This document shows, in pieces, positions 23,530-35,131 of a DNA stretch of 64,000 bases (positions within the stretch are counted from its first letter, which is position 1; every line of letters starts with the position of its first letter). The stretch comes from Mortierella sp. BCC40632 (Eukaryota; Mortierellomycota; Mortierellomycetes; Mortierellales; Mortierellaceae), in assembly GCA_011634665.1 (NCBI GenBank), contig WAEK01000013.1:1410501-1474500 (forward strand), given 5' to 3'. The notes under the pieces were generated by a model. That model was not told the origin of the DNA and did no database searches. It saw only the letters and a list, made by a program, of their open reading frames with translations. Made by a program: the position numbers and the translations under genes.

Positions 23530-24206
23530 AAGCTATCCTTCATGCAATCTTTAAACTCTACACTGACCTTTTTAAAAAAAATGAATGAATTTACAAGTTA
23601 GAGAAAGTCAGTCATTGTAACCCGCAGTTAGCTTGAAATCTTTACCTAGATTCAACAGTGCTTCCACCTTTTCTTTCCGCCTCGACATCTGATTCTATCT
23701 ACTTGTCAAAACGCCGTCGAAATACCCCCTTTCCACACTCAAGAAAAAGTTTTCCGATATCGGCTTGAACGTTTTCTTTCATCTGTTCCTTTCGTCTGCG
23801 CTGAACAAACCTTTTTTGCCCCACCTTGCGACTCGACGTTGTGCAACCAGAGCACTCTGAGACTAGGGCGCTGAGTCTTTCCTCTGAGGCTCACTTTTCT
23901 TTTTTCTTTTTTCTTTTTTACACTGCCCTCGGATGAAAAAAAGAGCTCGTGATACTGGGCGGCCAAGGGGGTGCATATTTCACATTGGCGACAAGGATCA
24001 ACGAAAAATATAACCATTGCGGAAGTCCTAAAAATGGGACATACTCTAGACTATTGTATGGGCGGGTGCGCGGCTTTATGACGTTCTTGTCGCAGGTTAA
24101 ACTACCAGTTTGGTCTACAGGTCCCAGCGAAATCTGGCATATCTGTTTTATCTCCTCAGAGCCAGCTTCGCAAATTTTCTATATCAATGCACCCTCTTCA
24201 TTCAAA

Positions 24207-24237
<31 letters not shown>

Positions 24238-25313
24238 CATCGGATAGAACTGTGTGTGTGAAAAGAGAGAGGAAAGTGCAAGCCCCCCCCCTTCCTTGCA
24301 ATAAAAGCCTTCGGGATAATGATTGTCCCGGATTATGCCAACTCATTTACTCCCTCCTCCATGTTGCCAATTTCCCTACCAGTACCATTTAGGTCAAGTA
24401 AATGCCCAGGAGCCCCTTCCCTTCTATGGAGTTCAAGACATTACTTATTTTTCCTGCTGGGTTGATTTGAAATGAGTGGCGGTGTAGCTTTAAGGGAGAA
24501 AACTCTAAATGGGTTTACCGCGAGAAACGTGGATAAAGATACACTCCCCTTGAATACCTCAGGTCCCATTCGCCAGAAAAATAGAGATTGCTGTCAAATC
24601 AAGTACAGAGATGTCTGAACCGTTTGGCACAGGAATTCTCACCACTGCTTAGTGAAAATGATATATTTTTTGGATCCTATGTATGGATCAGTCTGTGCTA
24701 ATTATTCGTAGATTCCACAATGTCACTGACAGAGTGCGCCATTGAGAGAGAGGACATCAAGAGTCGCTATTTTCTCCTGTCTTCAACTTGGGAGGTGAAC
24801 ATTGAAACCCAGAGGGCTAGAAGAGCCAGACAGACCGAAGTCTGGGTTTGGATGGATTGACTGCGCAAATGTCTTGCTCCGGGTAGTGTAGGAATAACTC
24901 ACGAGGAATTGAGGGACCTCAGGTTTATAGTCCTAATTCACTCCTTCTCTCCGAAACAAGAGACCATGGGCAAAGTGAATTGAGACTATTTTTCGAGGTC
25001 TACTGTAGTACGTGGCCTTTATTTTCGTCAAGAGGATGGTCTGAGAGCATAGACGCAGGCCGCTCAGTAGAGCCTGTGCCGATCAAGGCAAATGGACAAC
25101 TTAGATGATCTGATTAATAGCTATGACAGCTGCTCTTTTGAACTTTCCACGACATGGCAGAATCCAAGCCTCCAACGCCTGCTTTGCATAAAGTCTCCTC
25201 CTTTCCTGCCCGCTCTTGTTTCTGTTAATCCTCATCAAACTATCTCACCTACCCATTGGACACAAGTTCATCTCCTCTTCCTCCTCGCCGCACCTCTATC
25301 TCTCTTGCTTACC
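23530..25313 (+). promoter_or_regulatory. FMO-6/FMO-7 spacer
   Basis: No gene is recognised. It includes a GA microsatellite at about 24205-24237, a CGG-N13-CCG motif at 24312 and a TTGACTGCGCAAATGTC block near 24857 that recalls the upstream blocks of FMO-3 and FMO-4. An in-frame extension upstream of the FMO-7 ATG reaches 25092, but the conserved MSS start at 25314 is preferred. No clear TATA box is visible; GCATAAAG near 25186 is a weak candidate. Confidence 0.45.
24312..24330. promoter_or_regulatory. CGG-N13-CCG palindromic motif, copy 4
   Basis: CGG and CCG separated by GATAATGATTGTC. The triplets and the length of 13 are kept although surrounding DNA is much more diverged from the other copies. 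The FMO-7 ATG lies about 980 bases downstream. Confidence 0.4.
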
Positions 25314-27475
25314 ATGTCCTCAGGTACCAATACAATTATCCCAGTCCTCATCTCTGGTGCTGGCCCAGTCGGTCTCTTTCAGGCCCTCCTCCTAGCCAAG
25401 CTCAAGGTGCCCGTGCGCATCATCGACCGGGCAGATGGGATCTGCCCACTCTCTAAATCAACAGGAATCCATCCGCGTACACTCGAAATCATGGACATGG
25501 TCAACCATGAACTCGCGGCCAAGGTCGTTGAACATGGCAATGTCACGCCATGCATCAGTGGCAATTTTGCCGATAAACATTACTGCATGGTTCCTACTGC
25601 CCTAAACACGGACACGATATACAAACATCTGCTGATTCAAGAACAGAGCAAGACAAGCGAGCTTCTGATGGAGCAACTGAACAAACTCGATGTCTCTGTC
25701 GAGTACGGCTGGGAGTTGTTGGATACCAAGGTCGTGGAAGTTAAGGATGACGAGAGTAGATCTTATGTCGAGTCAACTATCCGTCGACCACTCGACTCTC
25801 ACAGTCCGCTGACTAAAGACGATTACACTGTTCTTGGCACGACAGGAGACATTCAGAAGGTTGAAGAAGGCAAGTACGAGACACAAGTTATCCGATCCCA
25901 GTATTTAGTGGCGGCCGACGGTGCACACTCTACGATTCGTCACTTGCTAAAGATTGGGTTCCCAGGACGTACCTTGGGCCACAAGACTTTTATGTTTGAT
26001 GGCGAAATCGAGTCAAACTTGGCCTTTCGCAGCAATGTAATGTAAGTCAAGGGCCGCCCCATTGCCTTCAGTAAAGACGAGATGAAGGGTATCAGCTCTA
26101 TCTCTCATGTAGGTTACTCACATGTCTGATCACAATTTAGGATGATCCAAGGAGCAAACAAAATGCCATTGGAGATATTCCGTCTGCCAAGTGGATTAGC
26201 TCGTGTGTTCATGGAGATGGGTGATATCGAGCCTGGAGAGGATCTGGTCAAGTCTGTTCAGAGCCTCACCAACGAGAACCTCTCGGAGATTGCAGCCAAA
26301 CGTGTCTACCCGGCGACATTCAAAGTCAAGAGAACAACCTGGATCTCAGGATTCCATGTCAATGAACGTCGTGCCGAAAGCTTTACCTACAAAAACAGGA
26401 TTTTCCTCTCTGGCGATGCCGCCCATATTCACTCACCCTCGGGTGGTCTTGGTTTGAACACTGGCGTTCAGGATGCGAGCAACTTGGCATGGAAACTCGG
26501 GTTGGTCCATTACGGACTTGCGCCCGAATCGATCCTTGCCACCTATTCCGAACGCGAGGCCGCAGCGGAGACCTCTATTGCTAACTCGAACTTTGCGATG
26601 CAAATGAACCGAAGCAATGACTGGGCGTCACTCCTCTTCAAGCGCATCATGTTTTTTACAATGCCCTATATGTTGCCCATTTTTAAATTCTTCAAGATAC
26701 GCATGATGGACCTGGGAATGGTAAGGTTTAGCTCGGAACGGCGATCTTTGGTCTATATTTATTCCGCAGTCCACTGCTCACTGACCAGCCCCAACTGTCG
26801 TCATTTGTTCAACCTCTCTTTTAGCTCGAATTTCAGTACGCCAGAAATGCTGTCAATAAGGTTCATGAACGCCAACCTACTCCCGGAAAAGCTTTCCAAG
26901 TAGGTAACCGAGCGGCGGACGGACCCCTCCACTCCGTGGATCGCCGTGATCAACATGCACTTCCGATCGAGAGTATGAAAAAGGACCACCATGCTACGCC
27001 TGATCTGATTCGCTTGCATCAATTGACTACTGGTGTTGGATACCTCCATATTATTGTCTTTGCTGGAAACGCCCTGTCCTCGAAGAACCGAGGTGCAGCA
27101 GAGCTGCTGACAAATCTGAAGGAACATCTCAGCTCATGGAACACCAGATGGAGCTACAAGAAGGACACAGATAAAGGGCGTGTCATGGATCGTGGTCTGT
27201 TCAAGGTTCACACAATTGCGCGAAAGCAGGTTGCACCAGAGGATGTGGAGGAGAGCATTGACCAGTTCACAAAACTAGCCTCGGGAGAGGGCAAGGTCCT
27301 GGAGGATGTAGATGGCACTGTCCACAAGCGGTATGGATTCTCGGGCAGACACCAAAGTGGCATTGTTGTTATTCGGCCAGATTACCATATTGGGTACCGT
27401 GTTCAGGGTCATGATCGTAACGCATGGAAAGATGTTGATCAGTACCTAAACTCCGTGCTCTTGGCTACGGCATAG
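25314..27475 (+). CDS. FMO-7: type A FAD-dependent aromatic monooxygenase
   Basis: Exons are 25314-26041, 26141-26720 and 26825-27475, joining to 652 aa. The start MSSGTNTIIPVLISGAG aligns with the other type A proteins, so the upstream in-frame codons are left out. GAGPVG, AADGAHSTIRH and IFLSGDAAHIHSPSGG are intact. The DNA is more GC-rich and more diverged than FMO-3, -4 and -6 and does not carry their near-identical tracts, although the protein remains clearly type A throughout, including the VIRPDYHIGYRVQG end. It pairs with type B gene FMO-8 downstream. Confidence 0.9.
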
Positions 27476-29106
27476 AAGCCCTTTGCCCCAACCTTTTATA
27501 CTTTATTTATACTCAAACAACTCTTCTGTAGCACACCATAGCTGACTCTTACCTGATTTAAACCTTAAAGCACTGATCCTTTCCCTGACCTGTTATTGCG
27601 GAATGGAACGCTTGCAATCTATTGTTCTAGGGTATGTAGTGCGCACACTAAAATGTTGGTCTTGAATTTTCTACCTCCATAGAGCCTTTTTTGTTTTTTT
27701 TCTCACACAAGCTTAGACAATTAACTCAAAAAAGTAAGGAGAGACCTATAGTTTCCTTTCAACCTCCAAGAGCCATTCAAGGGATGTATCTTTTATGGAG
27801 AAAGGTAATCGAAAGGGCCGCGTCATCCCAAATTACCTTTTTTGCAGATATGGTCGATCACCCTCTTCCGAAAGAATAAAAACTAAACAAAAGACACCAA
27901 TAGTTGATACAAAAAAGGAGATCTCTCAGGACACAATGTCTGAGCTGGTTGGTGCTTTGTAATTACGGTGATGCCCCTTTCTTGGCGCTGTATTTTATGC
28001 ACGCCGTCAGCCAAAAAAAGGACAGTATTTGGATCACAAATAGCATGACTGTGACTTGTCCATCAATGACAATGACATTGTCACTGCCACTCTTTGACCA
28101 AACAGACGACATCACCTCCCCTCCATAACTTCTTGTGATGGCTGGGCAGAGTTTTATACGTATACGGCAGTGGGGGGTGAAACCAATTGGCATTCGGGCA
28201 GTACGCGCCGTCGCAGGCATTTCGGATAGCCTCATGAAAAGAATCTCTATAAGCTACCCATCGCGCCAATGTCATAAAAGCCAAATCAGTAAGAAAAAGA
28301 ATATAAACGAAGAAAATACTCTTGTAAAAGTCAAAGCGTGGGGAAACGGATAATCGGGTCTGTCAGGCCGGAGAGTACCGTTCGCCCAGCTCCCCTTTCT
28401 TGGCTCATCTCCCTTTACGATGCACGACCCACATATCTGGTTGACATGGACACCCATCTGTCGCCCGTGTACCTGCAAAGGCCACTTTTAAAAACAAGTA
28501 CAAATTGTCAAAAAAGGATGAGCATGCCATGCACTGCAATAAAAAAGAATACGTGGACATAGCATGGTTGCATCCACAGCCATGTTGAGGCTTTTGCGAC
28601 CTGAAGAATGCTTCTGCTACGCATCGCGTCAAGTCACATCATATAACAAACTGACACGTTGAAGATGTAGCTTTTTTTAATTTTCTCCGTCAGGAAAAGG
28701 CCACCGGGCTGTATACTGGAAAACTGATGACAGGCAGCTGGTAACAGGACTATGCAAGTCCCAATAAGCACGCTTGGCCCCTGTTCAATGACCTATCAGT
28801 AACACTCTCATCTCTCTCCTTTCTCCTGCCCTTCTCGTCCGCGATATGCCTTCTCCTTGACCAGCGCTTCTGCTCCCTTCTTGCCCCTTCAGTGGCTCTC
28901 TTGAACCCCTCAGAGAATCCCGCCTCTTGGAGGATGATCTTATAAAAGGGGAGACCCAACAAAACACGCCACCACACAAACTCATTTACCAGTAAAGTCT
29001 TTCTCTCACCAAGGCATTTGAACCCATCCACCTCTTTGATTTCTTTCCACTTCCCTACGCACATCCATTTATCCTTGGCTATACTCGAGTTTAAACACGC
29101 TCTCGC
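27476..29106 (+). promoter_or_regulatory. FMO-7/FMO-8 spacer and FMO-8 promoter
   Basis: No gene is recognised in 1.6 kb. A TATAAAA followed by GGGGAG lies at 28941-28947, about 160 bases before the FMO-8 ATG. Short frames on both strands show no domain. Confidence 0.5.
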
Positions 29107-31298
29107 ATGGCTTCTACACAATCCCCATCGGTTACAGAGTCGCCTATGGTGCCGGTGCTAATATCGGGCGCTGGACCTATCGGTCTCCTTCTTGCCCTCG
29201 AACTCACCAAACTCAATGTCCCTGTTCGGATCATTGACCGCAGCAATGTCATCAGTCCACTCTCCAAATCACTTGGTATCCAGCCACGCACACTTGAGTT
29301 GCTCAGCATGATTGACCAGCAGCTCCTAGACTCCTTTGTCAACAGTGGAATAAAAGCTGAGGACTTTCACTTTTGGGACGGCGGAAACTTAGTTAGCACT
29401 ATTCCTAGTGTTGCCGATCAAGAAACCCCTTTCTGCTATGTCCTTATCCAAGAACAAAACAAGACGAGTGAGACCATCATGAAGCAACTCAATGCACTTG
29501 GTGTCTTTGTTGAATATAACTGGGAGCTGATTGACACCAAGGTGGTGGAGGCCAATGGAGAGTCCTTCGTCGAGACTACTATTCGAAAGGCGAAAGAGAC
29601 TCCTCTGGAAAAATACAATGATAACGATACTCTGAACGACGACCTCAAGGATGTTGCCCAGATCACACAGTACATCCAGGAAGGTGACCGCGAATACGAA
29701 ATCCAGGTTGTTCGCTCGCAATACCTCATTGGCTCAGATGGAGGTCGGTCAACGATCCGGCACAAGTTGAACATCCCTTTCAATGGCACCACCTTACCGC
29801 ATAAGACTATCATGTTTGACGGCACTATCGAGACCAAGGCGCCCCTCCTCGGGAAATGCTCGTAAGGATGCAGTAGACTGATATCGCCTCTATTCTTGAT
29901 AGTCGCCTCCTGCTCCAAATTAATCATCGACCTGTCTGATATTAACCTCTTTTCTTTTTTGTATTATTCTAGGTTCTTTGCTGGTACTAATAATCAGCCG
30001 ATGGCATGCTTCCCACTCAGTGATGGAGATTTGCGGATGGTTGTCGAAGATGGAGACTACAAGCCTGGCGAGGACCTCACTCAGACCGTCAAAGACATCA
30101 CACCTGAAAAACTCGAGGAGCTGGTCGGAGATGTCATTGCCCCCACTCCATTCAAGCTCATTCGTGCATCCTGGGTCTCCTGCTTTCTAGTGAACGAGCG
30201 TCGTGCAGAAACTTTTGTGCATAAAAACAAAATTTTCCTTGCTGGTGATGCTGCTCATGTCCATTCGCCTTCTGGTGCACTTGGTCTAAACACAGGAATG
30301 CAGGATGCTCACAACCTAGCTTGGAAGCTGGCTTTGGTCCATCATGGACTCGCTCAGGAATCTCTTCTCGAGACATACAGGGAGCGCGAGCCTATTGCCG
30401 ACCTCTCTATCAAACTCTCAGGTGGAATTCACCGCGAAAACCGCTCCTTCGGCTTCTTCAGCAAGCACCTCTGGCTTGCCATGATCAGGATACTCCCCTA
30501 CACCTCCTCATTCCTGAATTTCTTCTCGATCCCGCCTCGAGAAAGGAACATGGTAAGCGCATTTACAGCGCAGTATTGGTCCTAGCATTCTGGAAGAGAC
30601 TATCGGCTCTACTGTTCCTAAAGGTCTAATTTTGTGACTACTCTATCCTGCCACTTTAGCTGAAATACACCTATTCTCAAAACTCTCTCAACACCCCACA
30701 TGCAACCCAGAAGGCACCCAGTGTTGAGGCTGCTGTTGGGGCACGGGCAGCCAACGCATCTTTGAGGACGGTTCTTTCCTCTAACAACCGGCAGAAGGAA
30801 ACAGAGGAAACCCTCCAGCTCTTTGATTTGCTTGTTGGAATTGGTCGATTCAATATTGTAGTCTTTACAGGAAAAACTTTGGCTTCTAGCTCAAGAGGAA
30901 AGGATACGCCCACGCCTGCATCACAACTTCATACCATCATCCAGAAACGTCTACTAGCATGGAGATCTCGATGGAACTACAAGTTTGTATCAAAAGTCCG
31001 ACCCATGCCGGAACATTTGATCCGACTCCACATTGTGGCTGCAGCTACTGCGCCCATCCACCAGGACATGGGTGTAGACGCCCTCGCTGCACAGGCCAAT
31101 GGTGATGGAAAGCTGTACCTGGACGAAGGCTTATTGGGTCATAGTCGATATGAGCTCCGCGCCACGAATGGCGCCACAGCTGGAGGCATTGTCGTCATCC
31201 GACCAGATGCTCATGTCGGATACCGTGTCCAGGGCACAGGCGAGTCTGCATGGGAGGATGTGGAGAAGTACTTGGAGTCAATCCTTGTCACAAATTAG
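29107..31298 (+). CDS. FMO-8: type B FAD-dependent aromatic monooxygenase
   Basis: Exons are 29107-29861, 29973-30552 and 30660-31298, joining to 657 aa. The start is MASTQSPSVTESPMVPVLISGAG. Motifs are GAGPIG, GSDGGRSTIRH and IFLAGDAAHVHSPSGALGLNTG. The last has Ala where the other three-exon copies have Gly, a mild change in the FAD-binding loop. The C-terminal domain starts LKYTYSQNSLNTPHATQK and ends VIRPDAHVGYRVQGTGESAWEDVEKYL. It is the closest relative of FMO-5. Part of exon 3 (about 30855-31020) is nearly identical at DNA level to FMO-5 (about 19215-19400), so conversion acts on type B as well. Confidence 0.88.
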
Positions 31299-32656
31299 GT
31301 CATAGAATTTATGAGCCGGCTCCCGGAATTGCCGAAAAATAAAAATGAAATGAAATAAGATTGGTAAACCTATCTTCTAAAGGTTGCATGAGAGCCAACG
31401 ACCCGCAGTCAATGATTTCCCCCCCCCCCCTTTCTCCCTCTTCCCTGCCTATTTCCTTTCTCTGCAGACAATACGGTCTCAAAATTCGATCCCGTTTAAC
31501 AGCTGATAAGATTGCTGCGCTCTTTGAATGCTAATGGCTTTTGGATTATTAGTGTTTGCCTGATGGCGCTGGCGCATACAATCCGGAGGCCAACATCCCT
31601 ACTCTATTCCTCCTTCTACCCTGCCCCTCCTTTCTTTTTTCTTTTTTCTTTTTTTCTTTTTTTCTTTTTTTTTTGTTATTTTTCCTAGTTCGGTTGAGCT
31701 AAACAAGTTTCATGCTGACGCTGTGCAACCCGACGCAATGCAACCTAATGATTTAACAGGAGAGGGTCCTTCCTTTAGATACCTTTTTACTCTGAGCTAG
31801 GTAAAAAAGAACTCGTGAGAATAATCATATTCAAAGAGTTCAGAAAGAAGCGCCCAATGGGCTACAGAGTGCATATTCGAGACTAAGAGTGTTTTTAAAA
31901 GTCGACAGAGAGATGGTATGCACCCTTGACCATATAACGAACGTGCCTTTTTTTTTTTTTTTTTTTTTTTTCTTTTTTCCTTTTTTGACTGACCAAGCTG
32001 CTTTTCTGATCAGACTCGCTTGGAGCTATGGGAGATTTGTAGACCCGGTCTTCAGCAGTGCCTCAGTACCAGATTTGCTGTTTCCGGTGTCAATGCACTC
32101 GTTGAATGCAATACGAAAGAAAAAAGGAGAGAAGAGAGGTAGAGGAAGATTGTGCTGCAACCCCTCTCTCTCTCTCTACAACTGTGTTTCTTCGGGGTTT
32201 TGATTGTGCCGGATTGTACTAAAATCACTCATGACCACCAAGCAAACCAGTCAAGATATAGTAATAGAATAGGAAACCATGCTCCCAGTTCTCTCTCTCT
32301 CTCTCTCTCTCTCCCACTTGCTCCCATGCCCAAAAGAGTTCACAGGGCTTCATTGAGGCATATTTGTTTTGTCACCAACTTGGCGCTCGGATCCTGATGG
32401 CATTGGAAGTCACAACAAGGAAAATGCGTCGTCGAACGAACAATTATTTAAAGGGGAGACACACTGGCACATCTTCCTCTCTCTCCCCAACGCAAAACCA
32501 CACATCCACTCACACCTCTCCATTCTCTCGCACTCGAATACTCTCTTATCATACTGCCCCACCCTTCAAGCCGAATTTCAACCCGCTAAAGCTTTTTTCC
32601 CTACACCTTTGTGCTCCATTCACGCTATTGATTTTACTCTACTCTGTCAAAACAAC
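31299..32656 (+). promoter_or_regulatory. FMO-8/FMO-9 spacer and FMO-9 promoter
   Basis: No gene is recognised. It contains C and T homopolymers (about 31420-31430, 31640-31672 and 31949-31970), a CGG-N13-CCG motif at 32193, a CT microsatellite at about 32290-32312, and a TATTTAAA at 32445-32452 followed by GGGGAGAC, much like the FMO-8 promoter (TATAAAAGGGGAGAC). Confidence 0.5.
32193..32211. promoter_or_regulatory. CGG-N13-CCG palindromic motif, copy 5
   Basis: CGG and CCG separated by GGTTTTGATTGTG. It lies about 445 bases before the FMO-9 ATG, closer than in the other four cases. Confidence 0.4.
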
Positions 32657-34949
32657 ATGGTCACTACTGAGTCGACAGCCCAATCTACAGCTACGGCCAC
32701 ACATGTCGAGGTTCCTGTTCTAATCTCGGGTGCAGGTCCTGTTGGACTCTACGAAGCATACCTTCTGACTCTACTTAACATCCCTGTTCGAATCATCGAA
32801 CGTGATACCAGTCCCTCGCCTCTCTCCAAGGCCCTTGCTATCCAGCCTCGCAGTCTCGAGATCTTCCAGCTGACCGGCCTGATTGACACCTTTTTGGCAA
32901 AGGGAAAAAGACCACCTGGGGCGCAGTTCCGAGTTGGCAATAAACTGATGGCAAGCGTGGAAATGATGCAATCCTCAGACTCGGCATTCTCAGGCGCTCT
33001 CTTTTTAGAACAGGCATGCACAAGCGAGTTGTTGATTGCGAAGCTCGCCAATTTGGGCGTCCACGTTGACTATAACTGGGAATTGCTTGACACCAGAGTG
33101 GTCGAGCCAGCCGATGGAACACCAGGAAAGAAGGATGGTACTTATGTCGAGACGACCATTCGACGCCCACTCAGACGCAACGAAGAAACCGAGTTCAAAA
33201 AGCATCTAATTGGCAATCTCAACGAAGTCGAGGACCCGGATGACACTCAGTATGAGACTCAGGTGGTTCGCTCTCAGTACCTTATTGGATCGGATGGCGC
33301 TCGCTCTACTGTCCGCCGCAATCTGAACATCCCTTTCGACGGGCGGACACTGCCTCATAAGACCTACATGGTTGACTGTACCTATGAATCTGACATAGAT
33401 CTCAACGGGAGTGTTTCGTATGTACTCTTGCTGATATTTAAAAAAAAAAAAAAAAAATGCACAAACATTCTCCCTCTCTCCCTTTCACTATGCTATACTA
33501 ACATACTTCTGTGTGAATTGATCACGATATCATTTTCTTTAGGTTTCTATGGGGAGAAACTGGGCGGTCGGTGCTTTTCTTTCCACTCACCAACGGAATG
33601 TCCCGCATTGCCATCGACGACGGCTTTTTCAAGGAGGGCGAAGAACTACAGGATGTAGTCAAGGGACTGACAACCGAAAAGTTCGAGGCCTTGATGGAGG
33701 AGAGCATCTACCCCAGCAAATTCAAAATAAAGGAATGCACCTGGTTAACTTGCTTCCGAATTAACGAACGCCGAGCAGAGAAGTTTGGTTACAAGAGAAG
33801 AGTCTTTCTCGCAGGTGACTCGGCTCATGTCCATTCACCTTCAGGCGGTCAAGGCTTGAACACAGGTATTCAGGATGCACATAACCTTGCGTGGAAGATT
33901 GGCCTCGTCATGCATGGACTCGCTCCGCCATCACTCCTGGATACTTATGAGGAGCGGATCCCGATAGCCGATCGAGCCATTAAGCTTTCCACTGAGATGT
34001 GGCACAACAACCGTAGAACAGACATCATGGCGCGTCTCAAAAGACGTATTCTCTTCAATGTTGTGCCAATTGCAATGGCAGTTATGCGTGCCTTGGACAA
34101 GTTTCCGGAAGTGGCCATGGTAAGTACCTTCCCCCTTTTCTCTTCTCCTTCCTGTTTGCTGCTGCTGGTTGAGTTCTGTTTTTTGTTCCCGCTCAACTCT
34201 TGACGCCGAGAATCCACAACTGATCTTATACATCCTTGTATCTTTTTTTTTCTTTTCTTTTTTTTCTTTTCGATCAGCTAAAACTCCGGTATCCGATCAA
34301 CACTCTGAACCGACAACATGAGACTCAGCCCGCTCCTGCAGAAAACTATCAGGTCGGTGTCCGAGCCGCAGACGGTCCCCTGACAAATGTGGTTTTCCCA
34401 AAAGAACAATCGCTACCAGAGACAACCTACCTTGGAGTTCGGCCTGAACGACTTCATCATTTGCTGGCCGGTGTCGGCAGCTTTCATATTCTTGTCTTTG
34501 CAGCGGACATGTTGACAAACCCCAGTGCTCCTGGTTCAAGATATTGGGGCATTTCCAAGACTTCAGCCAAGGCGATCTCGACCAACATTGATATCTTCTT
34601 GACCCGATGGAGAACCAAGTGGTCGTACAAGCAAAGGGGCCTCAACGTTGATCAGGATGGCCAGATGTTCAGGATCCATGTTATTTCTGGTGCACCGGTC
34701 ACCCTTGAGGATGCCAGCAACCCCAAGGACCATGTCGCAACATTGGCTCGACTGGCCGTAGGCGATGGAAAGGTCTTTGTGGATGAGACCAAGGGAATTC
34801 ACAAGCGATATGGCTATTATGCAACTGGCGGAGCAGGAGGAATGATTATTGTCCGCCCCGACTCATATATTGGCTATCGTGTGGAGGGAGCAGGGGACGA
34901 AGCTTGGAGGAACGTCGATGACTACTTTACATCCATTTTGGCCTGCTAG
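32657..34949 (+). CDS. FMO-9: FAD-dependent aromatic monooxygenase, outlier copy
   Basis: Exons are 32657-33417, 33543-34119 and 34278-34949, joining to 669 aa. The ATG at 32657 (MVTTESTAQSTATATH) is chosen over an open frame that extends upstream through the promoter. Motifs are GAGPVG, GSDGARSTVRR and VFLAGDSAHVHSPSGGQGLNTG; Ser replaces the first Ala of the GDAAH seen elsewhere. Intron phases (2, then 0) match the array, and exon 2 is one codon shorter. The active-site region reads SPSPLSKALAIQPRSLEIF, nearer FMO-1 than types A or B. Intron 1 holds an A homopolymer (33440-33457) and intron 2 a T-rich run. It closes the array. Confidence 0.88.
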
Positions 34950-35131
34950 GTATGATAGCCATCCTAGTCTTGATTTTTTGGATAACACAGGACTATTAGA
35001 GGATTAGGATATGATAATAATAATAAAAAGAAAAAGAAAAAGAAAAAAAATCAATAAAGCAGCTGTCTTTATTTCCATATTTGCTAGCTTTTACTGAGTT
35101 ACTGAACCAAGAGGCCGATGAATTATTTGCT

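Noticed and set aside
25092..25313. N-terminal extension of FMO-7 from an upstream in-frame ATG
   Set aside because: The extra residues have no counterpart in the other type A proteins, and the MSS start at 25314 aligns exactly.
32369..32656. N-terminal extension of FMO-9 in an open upstream frame
   Set aside because: It runs through the TATA-like box and pyrimidine leader, has no ATG at its head and does not match the family.
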